Assembly: GCA_030533445.1 (NCBI GenBank)
Contig: CM060064.1
Location: forward strand, 27,588,126 to 27,652,125
Source of the DNA: Cyprinodon diabolis
Taxonomy: Eukaryota > Chordata > Actinopteri > Cyprinodontiformes > Cyprinodontidae
Length of the DNA stretch: 64,000 nt
Reading direction: 5' to 3'
The notes under the pieces are model-generated. The model saw only the letters and a program-made list of their open reading frames with translations, made no database searches and was not told the DNA's origin. Made by a program: the position numbers and the translations under genes. Shown piece after piece: positions 28,664 through 41,986 of this stretch (its first letter is position 1; each line of letters starts with the position of its first letter).

Positions 28664-31181
28664 CGTAGACAAGACAAAAACAGCAGTAATGACCAAAAAA
28701 AAAATATGAGGGGGGAAATATTGGCTTTAGAGTTTGATGTTTAGGTCCTTCATAAGGACATGTGCAAAAAATAAATAAAATAAAAAATAAACTTTCACAA
28801 CAAAAGACCTAAGATGAAGATCTATTGCAGCCATAGAGAAGCATTGCATTTCTATTCAGATTCTGTGCATTTCATGGACATTTAATCACAACAAATACCT
28901 AATCTGCATGAGTAGCTTACCTACTCCCCACAACGTGCCTCTCTGGTTAAAAGGGTGCATATATTGGCAAAGTGTCAACTCCCTGAAACATACTTTTTAG
29001 TGCCAAGCCCGCTAAAACAAAGCTGGTCTGAATATTTCCCCCCAGGTAGCTCTCTGAGCAGAAAGGGTTTGCAAAAAATTTAAACTTTGCATGGCTCTGT
29101 CAGCTCTATCAAGGTATTTTCAGAGAACTGAAGGGATGTATCATACCATTACTAGTATTAAGTCCATAATTAGGGCTAAAAAAGTGTTGGAGAGGTACAT
29201 TATTTCTTTAATGGCCTTGCTTTCACATACTGTGCTCACTGCTGGGCAACTACCTGAAGAAAGGCTTCTTCAGTTAGTCTCTTGGTAGAACCACAAAAAA
29301 AAGAAACTCTTTAGACTGGAAAATTTTTTTGGGGGGGGTTATAAAATAGGGACAGTGTTGGTATGAAAACTAAAAGCACCACATATAACCTTAGAGGCAA
29401 TGTAATTATAAAACTACTTCTGACAGGCCACAAGGTATTCACTGGCAAATGAAGCACTGCTACCAGAACAGGTAGCATGACTAACATCCCAGCAATGTTC
29501 CATTAGGAGAAAACAGCAACAAGGTATAATATATTACTGATTAGTTTAGCAGATAAAAACTGTGCAAAACCCTTGTTTTACAGTTAAACCATTTTATATA
29601 TTTCCCATTCGTATAACTATTTGAACATTGTGACACTAGAAAACCTTGACACACATACTATGAAAATTTCTTAACAACCTATGGTTACCCTTACCTCAAG
29701 AAACATAGTCAAGGATAAATAAGCACCGATTTCTGTTTCTTCTTTAAATTTAGTTAGAAACTTATGCTCAGCATACAACTTATTCTTATTCTTTGAAGTC
29801 TGTGAATCATACATGAACTCTTAATGGGATTTGATTCATAGTCCTCTCAATGCTGCATGTGCAGTCACAGCTCTACCTTCCACTAAACTTTCCAATATGC
29901 TGCTTGTACACATTTTTCTGAACATCTAACTACTTTAGCAAATCCTTATTTGGCTTAGCCTCCACATGAAGAGTATCAAAAACCATCTACTTGATAGCCT
30001 TTGAGTTGGATGTAATCATTTTCTGAGCCATAACGGTTTGTTTGGTTCAGCTGAGCTTAATTCATGGACGTTTCCATTTGGTTTTCTGCAGACCAAATCT
30101 TAAAAAAGAAAAACTGAGAAGCAAAGACTTATCATTGCTCGAGTTCATTCTGTTATGCCTATCACACTCCTTCCACTCAGTTGTATAATATCAGATCACA
30201 ATACTCTAAACAGACATCTTCTTTAACTTGTCCTTTTAGTCATTTGTAGAGAGGGTCAGTAACCTGCAAGGCCACTAGCCATAGTGTCCATTAAAAAAAA
30301 AAGCTTTTGCCTTTGGGCTTCCCTGGCAGTTATGCATATAAATGAACAGGTATGAACATTTGCAATTTAATTCCGTGTGAAGCCAATCTAGGAAAAATGT
30401 CAACATTTCTAATTAGAAGCCGACTGTAGTAGTGAGAGTCTCTAAACAAGCCTGTAAGACAATGTTTAATGTGTTTTTGTGCCTAAACCTTCAGGTTACA
30501 ACCCCTCAATTAGACCACCCTGAAACACCCGGATATGCAGCTGAGCCTCACTCTGCCATCCTAATGGCCCCAATCAACCCATTACACACATCTTTGCATC
30601 ATTTAACCAATGCACAAAAGCACTTAAGACCTTAATGAACACCTGTGCTGTGAGAATGGTATCTGTTGTCATTAATCACAACAAACATTTAAAGAGAAAC
30701 CCATATTTCTGACTGTGTTTAAATATCATAATAAGTAACTGCAGTGTGGTTATTATGGAAAGATAAGAGGCTGCACTAGGAAGGGAAGAGCAGATAAACG
30801 GGTCTTAGGTGAACCCTGATTTCCACTGTATAGACCTGGCTTTTCGAAACTCAACCAGCCTTACAGCCTTTAGGCTTTACGCAATCAAACCTGCTTCACG
30901 CTCCTCTTTAATTAAGCCCACAAGTACGCGATCAGCTGCATAGCTGAGATTCTTTTAAACAAACTAAGCTCCGAGTCATGCTTCAGGAGCTCAGAGTTGT
31001 GCAAGAGTGTGGCTGGGGCAAGTTCAGACCGGCTCGGTTTGTTTTACGCAAAGGCTGGAAGACAGAATGAGCCAGCCCTTCTTCAGATCTGATCTGATCT
31101 ACAACTGCTCTAGATCGGATAGATTCTCACCTTGTGTTTGTGGTGTTCCAGTGAACCACGTGTCTCTTTGCCACAACAGAG
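28664..31181. other. Non-coding stretch, nothing recognised
   Basis: No gene or element recognised. The segment about 30,480-30,960 is high-complexity and could be conserved non-coding DNA. Confidence 0.45.
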
Positions 31182-31466
31182 ATGATATTGAGGAGGAAAA
31201 CTGCTGCTTTCCATGCGCCCGCAGGTACCGGTGCTCCAAAGCAAACCATCCTGGAGAGGCTGTTCTTCCTGCAGGCGGTGCAGAGGGAGGAGGTCAGGTT
31301 GGCAGACCTGACAGAGAAGTTTGCCGATCAGCTGTTTCAGTTGCACTTTAAAGTTTCACCAACTCATGCACGGTGCCGCATCTGCACAATACCAGCTACT
31401 GTTCCCGTTTGGCATGATGCCCCACACAACACCTGTTCAAATCTTGCAGAAAAAAGAAGAAACTAA
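31182..31466 (+). CDS. Possible exon of unknown gene (weak)
   Basis: A 94-codon open frame whose central part (QTILERLFFLQAVQREEVRL and the following ADLTEKFADQLF) has a protein-like, helix-forming composition. An acceptor-like CGCCCGCAG ends at 31,231, upstream of that part. The end of the frame runs into low-quality sequence and a poly-A. No donor of GTAAGT or GTGAGT type is visible, and I do not recognise the family. It may be a single exon, a retrocopied fragment or chance. Confidence 0.2.
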   Translation: MILRRKTAAFHAPAGTGAPKQTILERLFFLQAVQREEVRLADLTEKFADQLFQLHFKVSPTHARCRICTIPATVPVWHDAPHNTCSNLAEKRRN

Positions 31467-31674
31467 AAAAAAAAAAAATCAGAGGTAATAAAAACTCAAG
31501 GTGAGACTCCACATAAGAAAATAGTGCTCCTGAGAATTTGCTCACAGCCAGAATGTTATTTTAAAGTAGAAATCTCTTCAAAGGAAGACATCACCTGAGT
31601 TTAAAAGGCTTTCTAATCAATTAAATCCAATATTGAAGCTGCCAACGGGTTTGGCAGAAACAGGCGGATGCACC

Positions 31675-31715
31675 AAGCTGAGGGCGGGGCTGGGGAAACT
31701 TCTGGCCAATCGGCT
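31675..31715. promoter_or_regulatory. GC-box / CCAAT-box cluster (possible promoter)
   Basis: GGGCGGGG at 31,682-31,689 and GGCCAATCGG at 31,704-31,713 lie 14 bp apart in a locally GC-rich patch. They are spaced as in a TATA-less vertebrate promoter. No TATA box or first exon can be assigned, so direction and function are unknown. Confidence 0.25.
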
Positions 31716-32589
31716 CCTAAGGGTGTGGTTTTGTTTGACACTAGAGTGCAACAGTTAAATCCTTGAGAGGTGCGCCCACTGGTGTGGGGGCACCGCCTGC
31801 AACTGCTTCTTTATCACAGTAAAACCCAACATCAATTAGTTTGACCTTTTTACATAGCAAAGACGGATTGTACGAAACCAGGTCCCAGGGCAGAGGGATG
31901 ATAAATGTCCCCGTCTTTATGGAGAAAAAACAGACATAAAAAAAAAAAGGTTCTATAAATAAATACATTTCTGAGTGCAATATCTCCGGCTTTTCCTTTA
32001 ATGCATTTTTTATGCGATGCAGGAGAATAAAGTAACAGGTTTTTGCTGAACTTTTTCATGCATTATTATCACAATGGCCTAAAACTATATGAGAAGGAAC
32101 AAATTAGGTCCTGACTGATGGGTTCATTCACAACATCTTAGTTTATTGGATAACATTATTTTCTTAGCTGAGATGACATCAAGGCCAAACAGATTTAGAA
32201 AGGATATTAGAAAGAGAAATAAAGACTTCACTTGTTCATTATTGGGTATGATATCCCAATACCTCAAAGAGCTATGTTCATCAGTAAAATAAATTAAAGT
32301 GAATTGATAAAGGGAATATCAAGCCATCACATTGCTTAAAAAGAAGATATATAATTCCCATATAATTTCCATCATCCCAAAGAATGATGTGCTATTATGC
32401 AAAATGTGTGCTTCTGCCCCAGCGTAATAGCAGAGAGCTTGTGAATGTGTTGATTAGCTGAAAAAATGCCATTATCTTTAATTAAACAAGTCATTTACAA
32501 GTATAGGCTGAATGCCACTTAATGAGGAAGAAACAATTAATTTAGTAAATCTTGAAGCATCAATAAGAAAAAAAAAATGTTGACTGGGA

Positions 32590-33090
32590 ATTCAACAAAG
32601 GTCTTATTTTTTGCAGAAATGTGCTATAGTTTGATGAAACCATAACCATCTTTGTTAGATCTGGAAAATAAGGGAGGAAGTTTACAAGTGTGGGACACCC
32701 CCCATCTGGGAAGTGCAGGAGTGACACCATCATGTTGTTTGGCTCTTTTGTAGGGTATACGGTTTACAAAGTAAATGGCATTCTTAGGACCTGATATTAT
32801 GTCGACATTTTGAAGGACCATCTCAATTGATAAGCTAGAAAGTAAAAATTTTGGCAAGAAATGCTTTTTCAAATGGGCGATGAAACACAATTCTAAATCA
32901 GTTAATCACAGGTATTCAGACAGTTCTGATACATACAAGTTCTTAAGAGATTTTCTAGCCTTCTGACAACATTTATTTAAGGTATTTATGGCATCTAGCC
33001 ACTCCAGATGTGCGTAATGTAGCATTCCTGACAGGATTATTAAAAACACCCTTTTGTACTTTCCAAAACTTGTCCATGGGCAGCCCCTTA
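32590..33090 (+). mobile_element. Decayed Tc1-like transposon fragment (plus strand)
   Basis: The order of recognisable blocks follows the middle of a Tc1 transposase gene: a GGAAAATAAGGGAGGAAG block (32,660-32,677), then GACACCATCATGTTGTTTGG (32,722-32,741), a GTAAATGGCATTCTTAGGACC block, and a TTTCAAATGGGCGATGA block near 32,868. Stops and indels are frequent and no terminal repeats are found, so it is an old internal fragment. Confidence 0.6.
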
Positions 33091-35479
33091 AAGTTAATAA
33101 GGTTAACCTTCTTTCCGTTGAATGTTAAGCCACTCATTTCCTTTCATACCTCTAAGAAGAACCACTGCATAAAGAAAGATGCAAGCATTAAATCTTTCTC
33201 ACTATAAAATAGCACTGGCATGCCTATTCCATGACGGATCTTGTTTTGAGAGTGACATTTAATCCAGAGGATTTAGCTTGTTGGTGTTCTGCTATGTATT
33301 AATTCTCTGGTTATTGTCAGCCTCTCCAGGGGAGGTGCTGGCCACCTTAATCACAATGTTCCTATGGGTGAAAGACACTGGTGGTCTTCTCTAATTATCT
33401 GATTTTGTAACATCTGTGCATCTGTGAGATCACTAACCCCTCCGTCTTCTGCCACTATCACTCATCCTTAAACCAAAGGCGTTGAGTTATTAGCAGCTGA
33501 AACTGAGTATTGGGCTTCAACTCCACAGGACTTCATCCTTATCTTGCTTTCTCCATCTTTCATTATGTGAATGTGTGGCTCACTGTGTTTGTGTGTGTGG
33601 GACAAGGACTCATTAGCTTACTTCCTGGAGGTCCTGATCATTAATTTCCCATGTTGCAAATTCATCCCTGGTGAGTCTGTGCTCCCTCTGCAAACACAAA
33701 GTAGACTGGAGGAGTCTTACTCTTGGCAGGGCTCTCTTTTTCAATTATTTTGAAAGAACTATAGGACTAGATACTTCCTTACGAATATGTTGGAAGGACT
33801 TTTTTGTGTGATTTTTATTCTTTTTCACAGAAAAAATATGTTTTCTTGTTATCAATTTGGGACCGTCTTGAAAATATAGCAGTTAAGTTATTAAGTAACC
33901 CTGCAGCTAACTCCTTATAAATTGACCTGATTTCTCTCTCCTCTTCTAAATTGGAGAGAAAAAGGCTCTCATTTACCTCAAGGGAATGACAATTGATATG
34001 TAGTCATGATGCACAAAAGTGGGAGCAAACCTGAGGAATTCTGTCTGTTCCAATGTTATTTTAGCTCAACAGAGACTGCTGTTTGAAATCATTCATTTCT
34101 TTGTTTTCCTCTTTTCTTCTTAATAGATGCTTCAATTTTTGTATGTGTTCTATTTATCATTATCAGCGGTCTGTCCAAAATATCTTCTCTCAGTCTCGAT
34201 CCATCATCCGTCCCAATCTTCACTCTCATTATCTTCTCACTGGTGGTCAAATGTGTTTTTTGTGTGCTTTTTTTTATCCCTCTGAAGAGTGTATTATAGC
34301 AGCGCTGTATTATTTTTCAGCTCTGGTCAGAAATTTATCAACAGCAATCACAGGCATGGATGGGTTATTCATTTTGGGCATGCTATCATGTGTCTCACCA
34401 ATTTTTCAAAGTTTAACTATTGTAAAACATACAACTTTAGTGAGTTTTGGAAACAATAATTGCGCACTCAAATTTAAATTCATATTGAATTGTCTATTCA
34501 TCCCAAAGTTCAGGGTGTAGCCTTGTTTTTCCAGACGTGCTTTACCATTCTGATGTACCGTAATTCACAGTATGAGGTTGAGGTCATGGGTCTGAGCCTT
34601 TCACACAAAACCTTACCTTAGTTGGATGAAATTGTCCAAAATATCTTGATATACAGATACATTCTATTTCCTGTCAATCAAGCTAAATCCATCTCCTGCA
34701 AACCATTGCATCTGTACAAAACTTTAAAGTTGACACAAATCAGACAGATCACAGTTTACTGTATTTGCAACAGCAGGACACTGACTTCTAAGTGCCATTA
34801 CCAGAAGGAGAGGTTTGATTCATTAGTCCCAAAAATAATAATAATAATACCACTGCCTGCCCATAGATTTCCATTTATTACCCTGTTTATGAGCTTTCTA
34901 CAGCCATCAACAAACTCTTACCTAATTGTTGTTGGACATTTTACAGAGGACAAGAGTAAATAATTTTGGAGTAGTGGAATATTCCTCTCTTAAATGCAGT
35001 CCGATACAATCTGATTTGCAATGCAGTAAAATCATAATTTAAATCTAAAATATAATTATATTTGCAACTATCAGTTATTCTAAAACAACCATGTGGAGAC
35101 AGTGAAGAAGAACTGTTACCACAGTTACCACTGTTAACCAGCCCTGTGCCCTTTCTCTACCACTTTACATTGAAAGAATTTAGACCATTAGACCATGTGT
35201 AGGTCTGCATAAACGTAGGTCTGCCCATTAGACTGTGCATTAGCTTCACCCACACATCTCAGGCAATAACAAACCACCCTCAATTTCCCCATTAATTAGT
35301 TTTATTTAGCATTATTTAAAGAGCTCTTTTCACTTACAAAGAGCTGTAAGACAGAAAGCAACAGCAAAAGAATTGAACAAATTGATAATGAAATAAACAA
35401 CCTTGGCATTTTAAAAGAAAAGGTACAAAAATGTGTACCTTATGGTATTACATTTTGGAGATCGACATTTATGATAATA
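33091..35479. other. Non-coding stretch, nothing recognised
   Basis: AT-rich DNA. The 145-codon frame at 34,083-34,520 has no recognisable domain or splice context. Confidence 0.5.
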
Positions 35480-36010
35480 TTTGTACATTTATATGTTTGC
35501 TGACGACATGAAACTTGTTAATAAGCTTCCAGAAAGTTTCAGTGATGTTAAGAATTTACTGGAACATATCCACTTTTGTATAATTTGTTGGTTAAACTAT
35601 ATGACAAGAGCCAATATGTGACTGTCGAATGCAAAGTTTATTTTTAAAAGCATATTTTATCATGCTGTACATGAAATAGTGATCAGTGCCTTTGTTTAAA
35701 CTCGACTGGACTACTTTAATGCAATTCTTGGTGGGTTATGAGAGCAGTCATCCAGTAAACTTCAGCTGATCTACAGTAAAATCCTGCATCCAGCCTTGCA
35801 ACTACAAACCAAAAGGGTTGAAAATATCACAGCCATTCTAAAATCTCTTCTCTCGCTTCCTTTCAAATAGAGTTAATTTCAATAGTTTAATGGTTCATAA
35901 AACTTTAAACAGCCTGATCCTCTCCTATATTTGCTAGTACCTTTGATTATATCCTGCACAGGTATTCTGGTCACATCTAAAAATTAATTACAGTGCAGAA
36001 ACTTGTGCCA
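35480..36010 (+). mobile_element. L2-type LINE remnant (reverse transcriptase C-terminus)
   Basis: Conceptual translation across stops and frameshifts gives an F-A-D-D motif (GCTGACGACATG, 35,499-35,510). Further on come TRLDYFNAIL and SSSKLQL blocks (about 35,700-35,770), in the order found in the RT thumb/C-terminal part of L2-clade non-LTR elements. It is heavily decayed, with the 5' part missing. Confidence 0.65.
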
Positions 36011-39000
36011 TAAGAAACTGAGTTTGAATTGCCCAGACTGAATCTATATATGCAAAGTTCAAAATGATATATATTGTTTAATATTTTCAAACTGAATTAA
36101 TTTGTACATTATTGCATGGAAAATTTAGTTTGACCGATTTAATTTTCAGTTCTAGAACCAATTTTAATTATAAATTTCAGAATTTCTTTCTTGCCACACA
36201 TTGGGTCTTTATTGAAGAGCAAAAATAATTCACTGAATTTTTTTTAATATCTCAAGTCTTAAGACCTGTTTTAATTTAGTTAAATTCTTGTTCAAACAGA
36301 TATTTGTTATTTTTTGCAGTCAGTCTTTCTATGAGACTTTCCTCTGCATTTTTCTCTCATGACCAGAGCCAGAGAAAGACATTCATGTTTTTATTGCGTG
36401 CACAGAGACACTCTTGGCTGCATTCAAATGCAACCAAATTTTTTATTATGAAATCAAACTTATTGCAGCAATTGTGCTGAAAATGTTCTTGTGTTGGTTG
36501 CCATGCTCTCAGGTCAGGTGCTCTTCAGTATACAGTTAGTAACACTAACTACTGTTCTTTGATGTGTTCAGGTCTTCAGGAAGATTATAGATGATAATCT
36601 GTGTTCAAAACATTTCATTCTGTATTTTCCTGTTAAGTTCTTTGTATCTCAACATTATTGTTTCATCAGAACTTTGACTTACACTTTAGTTTTTGAATCT
36701 TTTCTGTGTGGTTTTGACAAACACGCTATAGTTTAACCTTCCTTTCTCTGAACAAAGAACATCAATTCAGCCTTACATGTTCTTCTAAAAGAAATCCTTT
36801 TTGTCTTTATCGTTGCCATTTTGTTCTCTTCTAAGATGTTTTTTCTTTTAAGCCTTTATTCTGCACACCCACGCCACTTATTTGTACCGGGACCCATTTC
36901 ATGGGGTCGCCACTTTGCTTGTATATTTTTTTTCTTCTCCCTTTTTTTCCTTTTGTTAATGGCACATTGTGTGCTGCTCTTATATTTTTGCTGTGTGTAC
37001 CTGCACTCTTTTCCTCCCCTTTCTGCCGCTGCTTCTCAGTTCCGTAATTACAGCTCCGGACTCAAGCAGTGATGGTAAATGCTTTTCTATCCCTCTCTCT
37101 CCATCACTCACCCTCAATCTCCATCGTTTTTTTTTTCCACCAAGCAAATTACATCGTGGTTACTATAGAGACGTGTTTATTAAATGGTTTTTACCACACT
37201 TTCTTAGTTCTCCTAAAGGTCCCATCAGACCCCCCTCCCACACTTCTCTATTTTTTCTTCATCTCAACCTGCTTTTCTCTGTGTTTACTCTTTTCTTGCA
37301 CTCTTGTGTATTGATGGCCATATCATCGTTTTGTTGTCTGGAGCGCATCTTCGGCGTCTCCTTCTGTGACTAATAGTTGCTATTTGTTGGGAACTAAGTG
37401 TGTTGGATAGATATTCAATGCAGCTGTTGTGCCCATTGTTACAGGCAGACTAACATGTAAGCAGATAAAGAGGTACGGTCTCATATTGTGCTGATTTGTG
37501 ATGGGCTATCCATTACTATTGACTTTATAAGCAGCTCCCATTGAAAACTGCACTCTGAGATTTTAGCAATTGTTGCTCTCTTGTCTTCTCATCAGCACAG
37601 ATTCACTGTGCCATCCAATCAAATTTTCTCCCTTTCTATTTATTCCTACTCTGATTATAGGTATACAGCTCCTTTCTGCTGTTAGGTATAAAGAGAGCAA
37701 AGACATCACAAAATGATTTACCAGAGTTCATCCGAACTGAAAGGTAACTTTACAAAATGTCCTACATATTTCTGAAAAATATGATTCTGATGTACACATT
37801 GTGGATGAGCCGTATATGTGTAATGACCCTTAGGTGTTTATGTTTTATGCCTCTCTTTCTCCTCTGTGTGTATGCTAGTTAGTTACTACATTTTAGTATC
37901 TTTAATTATGGATTTGGTCTACTTCATTCTTGTGTTCTTAGTATATTTTCTAAGATGTATTTCCTCCGTTTCCCTCTGCTTAGAACCTGTTCAAGTTTCC
38001 CCATGCATTTGACTGCTCTTCCCCCTGTATTCAAGCTCGTTGTCATTGTCACTCGCTAGTTTCTTCTGTTATCGTGTCTCGTGGACACAGTCTCTAGTGT
38101 AGATTACTTTCAGTGTTTTGATAGGTAATAGCTCCTTGTACCTCATGACAGAATGATGAAAAACCTTTTTACCTTTACTTGCTTTCTAACTTTAGTATTA
38201 ATAGATGGTTGATCGACCCCAATACGTTTTGAACAACTTTCTATCAACTTCAGAACAAAAGGACCCAGTGATCAAGACGGAAAGACATATTTGACTTAAC
38301 GTTTATTTATGATGTCGAAGATGTGGTACCTCTTCAGAGGTTCGAAGAGGTTCGAAGAGGTACCGAAAGGAAATCCAGAATGAAAATCCAGCTTTGTTAC
38401 ACAGACAGGCCGAAATCCAGCAGGAGTCCAAGGACAGGTCAGGTAAACAGATCAGAACAGGAACAGGCAGTCTCAGAGGTCCAGAGGCAGAACGGGTCAG
38501 AATCAGGCAACCAGGAACCCTAAAGAACTCTCACCAAAGACAAGAAAAATCTGGCATTGATGACTGGGTGAAAGGCTCCAGCAGGTGGATTAGATGGACG
38601 GTAAAGAGAGATGGGCGATATGCAGGTGAATGGAATGGGTAATCAAACCAGTAATCAGTGCCAAGATCATGACACTTTCAGGGATGAACATTTAGGCAAC
38701 TTTCCTTGAAACTTCTTTTAAAAAAAACCTTGAAATTATTTTAAAAGGACATTATTCTTAAGTTTTAAAAAAAGAAGGGCAGCCTTGGGATTGAATTTAC
38801 TCTACATCTTAATAAAATCTTATAGTAAACATTTCAACCTGGAGAGACTCAGATGGAGAAAAGAAGCAATTAGAAAGATTTGATTGACATGAATAAAATA
38901 AGTTATTTGATGGTCAGACCCTGGCATAAGACATTATGCTGTAAATCATCTTGAGCCTGGATGAAAAACATAGGAAGAGGATCAGAATAGTCTGGTTGTG

Positions 39001-41149
39001 GAGTAAGCCAGAGTGTGAGAGGGTCTAGGATTGGGCTACAAGAGAAGGAGGAGATGTGGGTAGGTGGGTCAAAGTTTGGCCTAAGTGCTGAACGGGGAAG
39101 CTATGCCTTCATCTTACTGGAGAGTGTCTTGAGAAAAGATTGGCTTCGGAGAGGGAGCTGCCTGTCGATGATTGGTTGAAGGGAGAACTGGTTGTGAGGG
39201 ATGCCAGCAGCTGTTCCAGGTTAGCTGAGTAAGAGTCTTCCAGGTTGAATTTTCCCTTAGCTTCATTTATTCACAGGTGTCCAAGCAATGTTTGATGCTT
39301 TTGGAGGAATTACAGCCCTTGTGTTTTTGTGGATAAAAAAAAAAAATTTTTTTAGTAGGATTTAGAACATGACTGGCCTGTATCAGAGGTGATGGTAAAT
39401 GAATTTTTACCAGTACCCGTCTCAAAATATCTAACACTGGCCCATTATGTGTTCTTCTATATGCTATCTGGTTTTAAATACTAACCACTGTACTTCCTTG
39501 ATCAGTGCATTGTATGCTTGCCATGGACTGTACCCTGGCTGTTTTTTAAATTATAATACATAAATGTATCAAACTCAAAAGCATTGTCTTTGACAAGAAA
39601 ACTGTCATTTGGAAAATTTCAGTAAAATATCTTTAAAAAAAAAAAACGTAACATAGACATCAAGAAAAGGACCAACTTACAGAAGCAGCAAAGCTATGCA
39701 CCACCACCTCATTATCTGTTAAATCTCCCTGACAGCATGGTGTAAGGGTTGTGTGCTGTTTGTACAAAATGCCATGACATGACATTTGACATGCCTAAAG
39801 GGGATTTGGACACCTGGCCTTTAAAAAGAAAGCAATAATCAGACTTGGTAAAAGAAAAAAAACAAACAAATGTTTACATTGCCTATTCTTTTCTGTCATG
39901 TTTTGAAAATAATTTATTTGTTTGCTTATCTTTTTCCACATATTTTCATGGAGGTGAAGTCGCTCTTTAATGGCATGTACATAGGGAGCTATGGAAACCT
40001 CTTGCAGGTTTCTACAGTATAGCTGTTTGCAGAGAGTTTTTCTGTAAGTTATATTAAAAACTGAAAATTTTTGTTTCACATAAAAGCTCAAAGTGAAGTT
40101 TTTGTATGGTGTTCTACTTATGGGGGTATTTACTGTAAAGTCTCCTGTCACAAGTTCATATTTTCAGAACATTTTTATAATTTTTACATCTTTCCCCTAT
40201 CTTTTTCTCATGCTGTTCTCATTCTCAATGCCTTCATTTTACTTCCGTTTCCTGCCTTCTAACTCAAATGTCTTGCCCTCCTTTTTGTCCTGGTTTTGTG
40301 AACCGTTAAGAGTCAACTGGAAGGCAGACATAAAGCCTGATCTTCACATTTATCTGCTGGCCTGTCCAATAAATGCTGCTCTGCCATTTAGCTCCATGCT
40401 CCCACCACTTCTGCTCCTTGGTTGATCCTTTACTGTCCTCCCTTGTCCCAAACGGTGCAGCATCTCCCCAAGCTCTCCGTCTCCCCCCCTCTGCAGGAAA
40501 AAACAAACAAACTTTGACATGGACGAAGGGATGGAAGTTTGTGTACATTCAGTTTGATACTGTTAATAGAAGAAAATCTGTGAAGGTTAGGTCTTGTTTA
40601 TTGCCAAATCACATTTTCTTCCCTTGTATCTGAAAACAAACAGGTTTTCACTGCCTAGAAGATACCACATTTATTTACACTGGATTTTTTACTGACAGTT
40701 TTGACTGTAGCTTGGAAAAAACTGAGGTCCCTTTAAGAGGAATATTTTTTTCTGTGTAACATAAAATGTTGTTACTTTGAAAAGATGCAATAAAAGTTTA
40801 GCATTTAACGGCCTTTTATATAAAAAAGCAATTCAGATATTGTTTATTCTGAGCCCTTGTATGTTCCTTTGGTTTTGCTGATCTTACTTTTAGAGATTTT
40901 TTTTCAGTTTGTGACCAATTTAATGTCAGCTATGTGTGCATAATCTTAGTGGGTGTGTGTGTTTTTGTGGGCAGTGAAGATGGCTGATTTGGCATCTTTG
41001 TTTATATGGTGGGAACTAAAGACAAGAGAATTTTCTGGGGAAAAATAGGGATAATCATTTGATATTAGTCTTTATGTATCATTCTTTTTTTTTTTAATTT
41101 TATGTGATAATATTGATTTATTATAGATTCAAGGTTTGTCTCTCCTGAG
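36011..41149. other. Non-coding stretch with a small hairpin
   Basis: Pyrimidine-rich at 36,820-37,300. A perfect 11-bp stem (38,325-38,335 with 38,354-38,364, containing GGTACC) encloses an 18-base loop of two TTCGAAG-type repeats. The following 38,370-38,690 is purine-rich and repeat-like but unassigned. No gene recognised. Confidence 0.45.
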
Positions 41150-41190
41150 CAGGGCCGTGCAGAGACCACTAAAGGGCCAGGTGCACAAAA
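41150..41190. mobile_element. Probable 3' terminus of the hAT element
   Basis: CAGGGCCGTGCAGAGACC at 41,150-41,167, followed by a GGGCCAGGTGC motif, fits a hAT terminal inverted repeat beyond the transposase 3' end. I could not find the matching inverted terminus past exon 1 (after 55,174) or an 8-bp target duplication, so the element's right boundary stays open. Confidence 0.5.
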
Positions 41191-41986
41191 AAAAAAAAAA
41201 GGGCACATCTTATCGCATTTTAGGACAGAATATTAACAAAGTCACATAGCTTTCAGAGTTTAATGAACAATGATAAATTACAAAATTGTGAGACATACAA
41301 TCAAAGCTAAGGGAAATCTCTACATAGAACATAGAACTATGCATATGTAAAATATTTTATTAGTAATTTCTTTCTGCAGGTCTATTTTGTTATAGGAAAG
41401 TATTACAATATTCAAACCTGCAATTTAGCCAAAGATGTAAATCAGAGCTGGACCACCAGACATATTTTGTCTTTACAGAATTAAACTGTTCAAAATGGAT
41501 ACAAGGGCACAATGCAACCTTTTAGTGTACTGTAATCTATAAAAAAGAATGTCTGCCTGGTTTGCTGTACTGACAGTGGAGATGGAGACGGTCCATTCAG
41601 AAAAGCAGAGCTGCTGCATCAAACTTTAACCTGGAACTGCAGAAAAAAAAGAACAAAAGCAAACATTTTATTAATGCATGTCACCATGAGAAAAGCCTAC
41701 TCTGTTTGTGTCTTAGTGTATTTTGTAAGTACTTATATACATTTTCTTCAATCTTTCCTCTTTGTTTTTTCTTGTCAGTTTCTCTTTTCTTTTTTCCCTT
41801 ATTGTCTCATCTTTTCTGTTTTGAGTGAAGGTCAATGTTTTATTTATTTCAGTCTCTTCTCTTTCTTTTTCCCTCAAACTAAATCCAAGATTATGATCCA
41901 AAAACGTATTTTCAGTCATGGTGATTTAACTGTTTAAAAACAAATTTCCAACTTTTAAGCATTTTTGCTATTTTGTTCTCTTTTGT

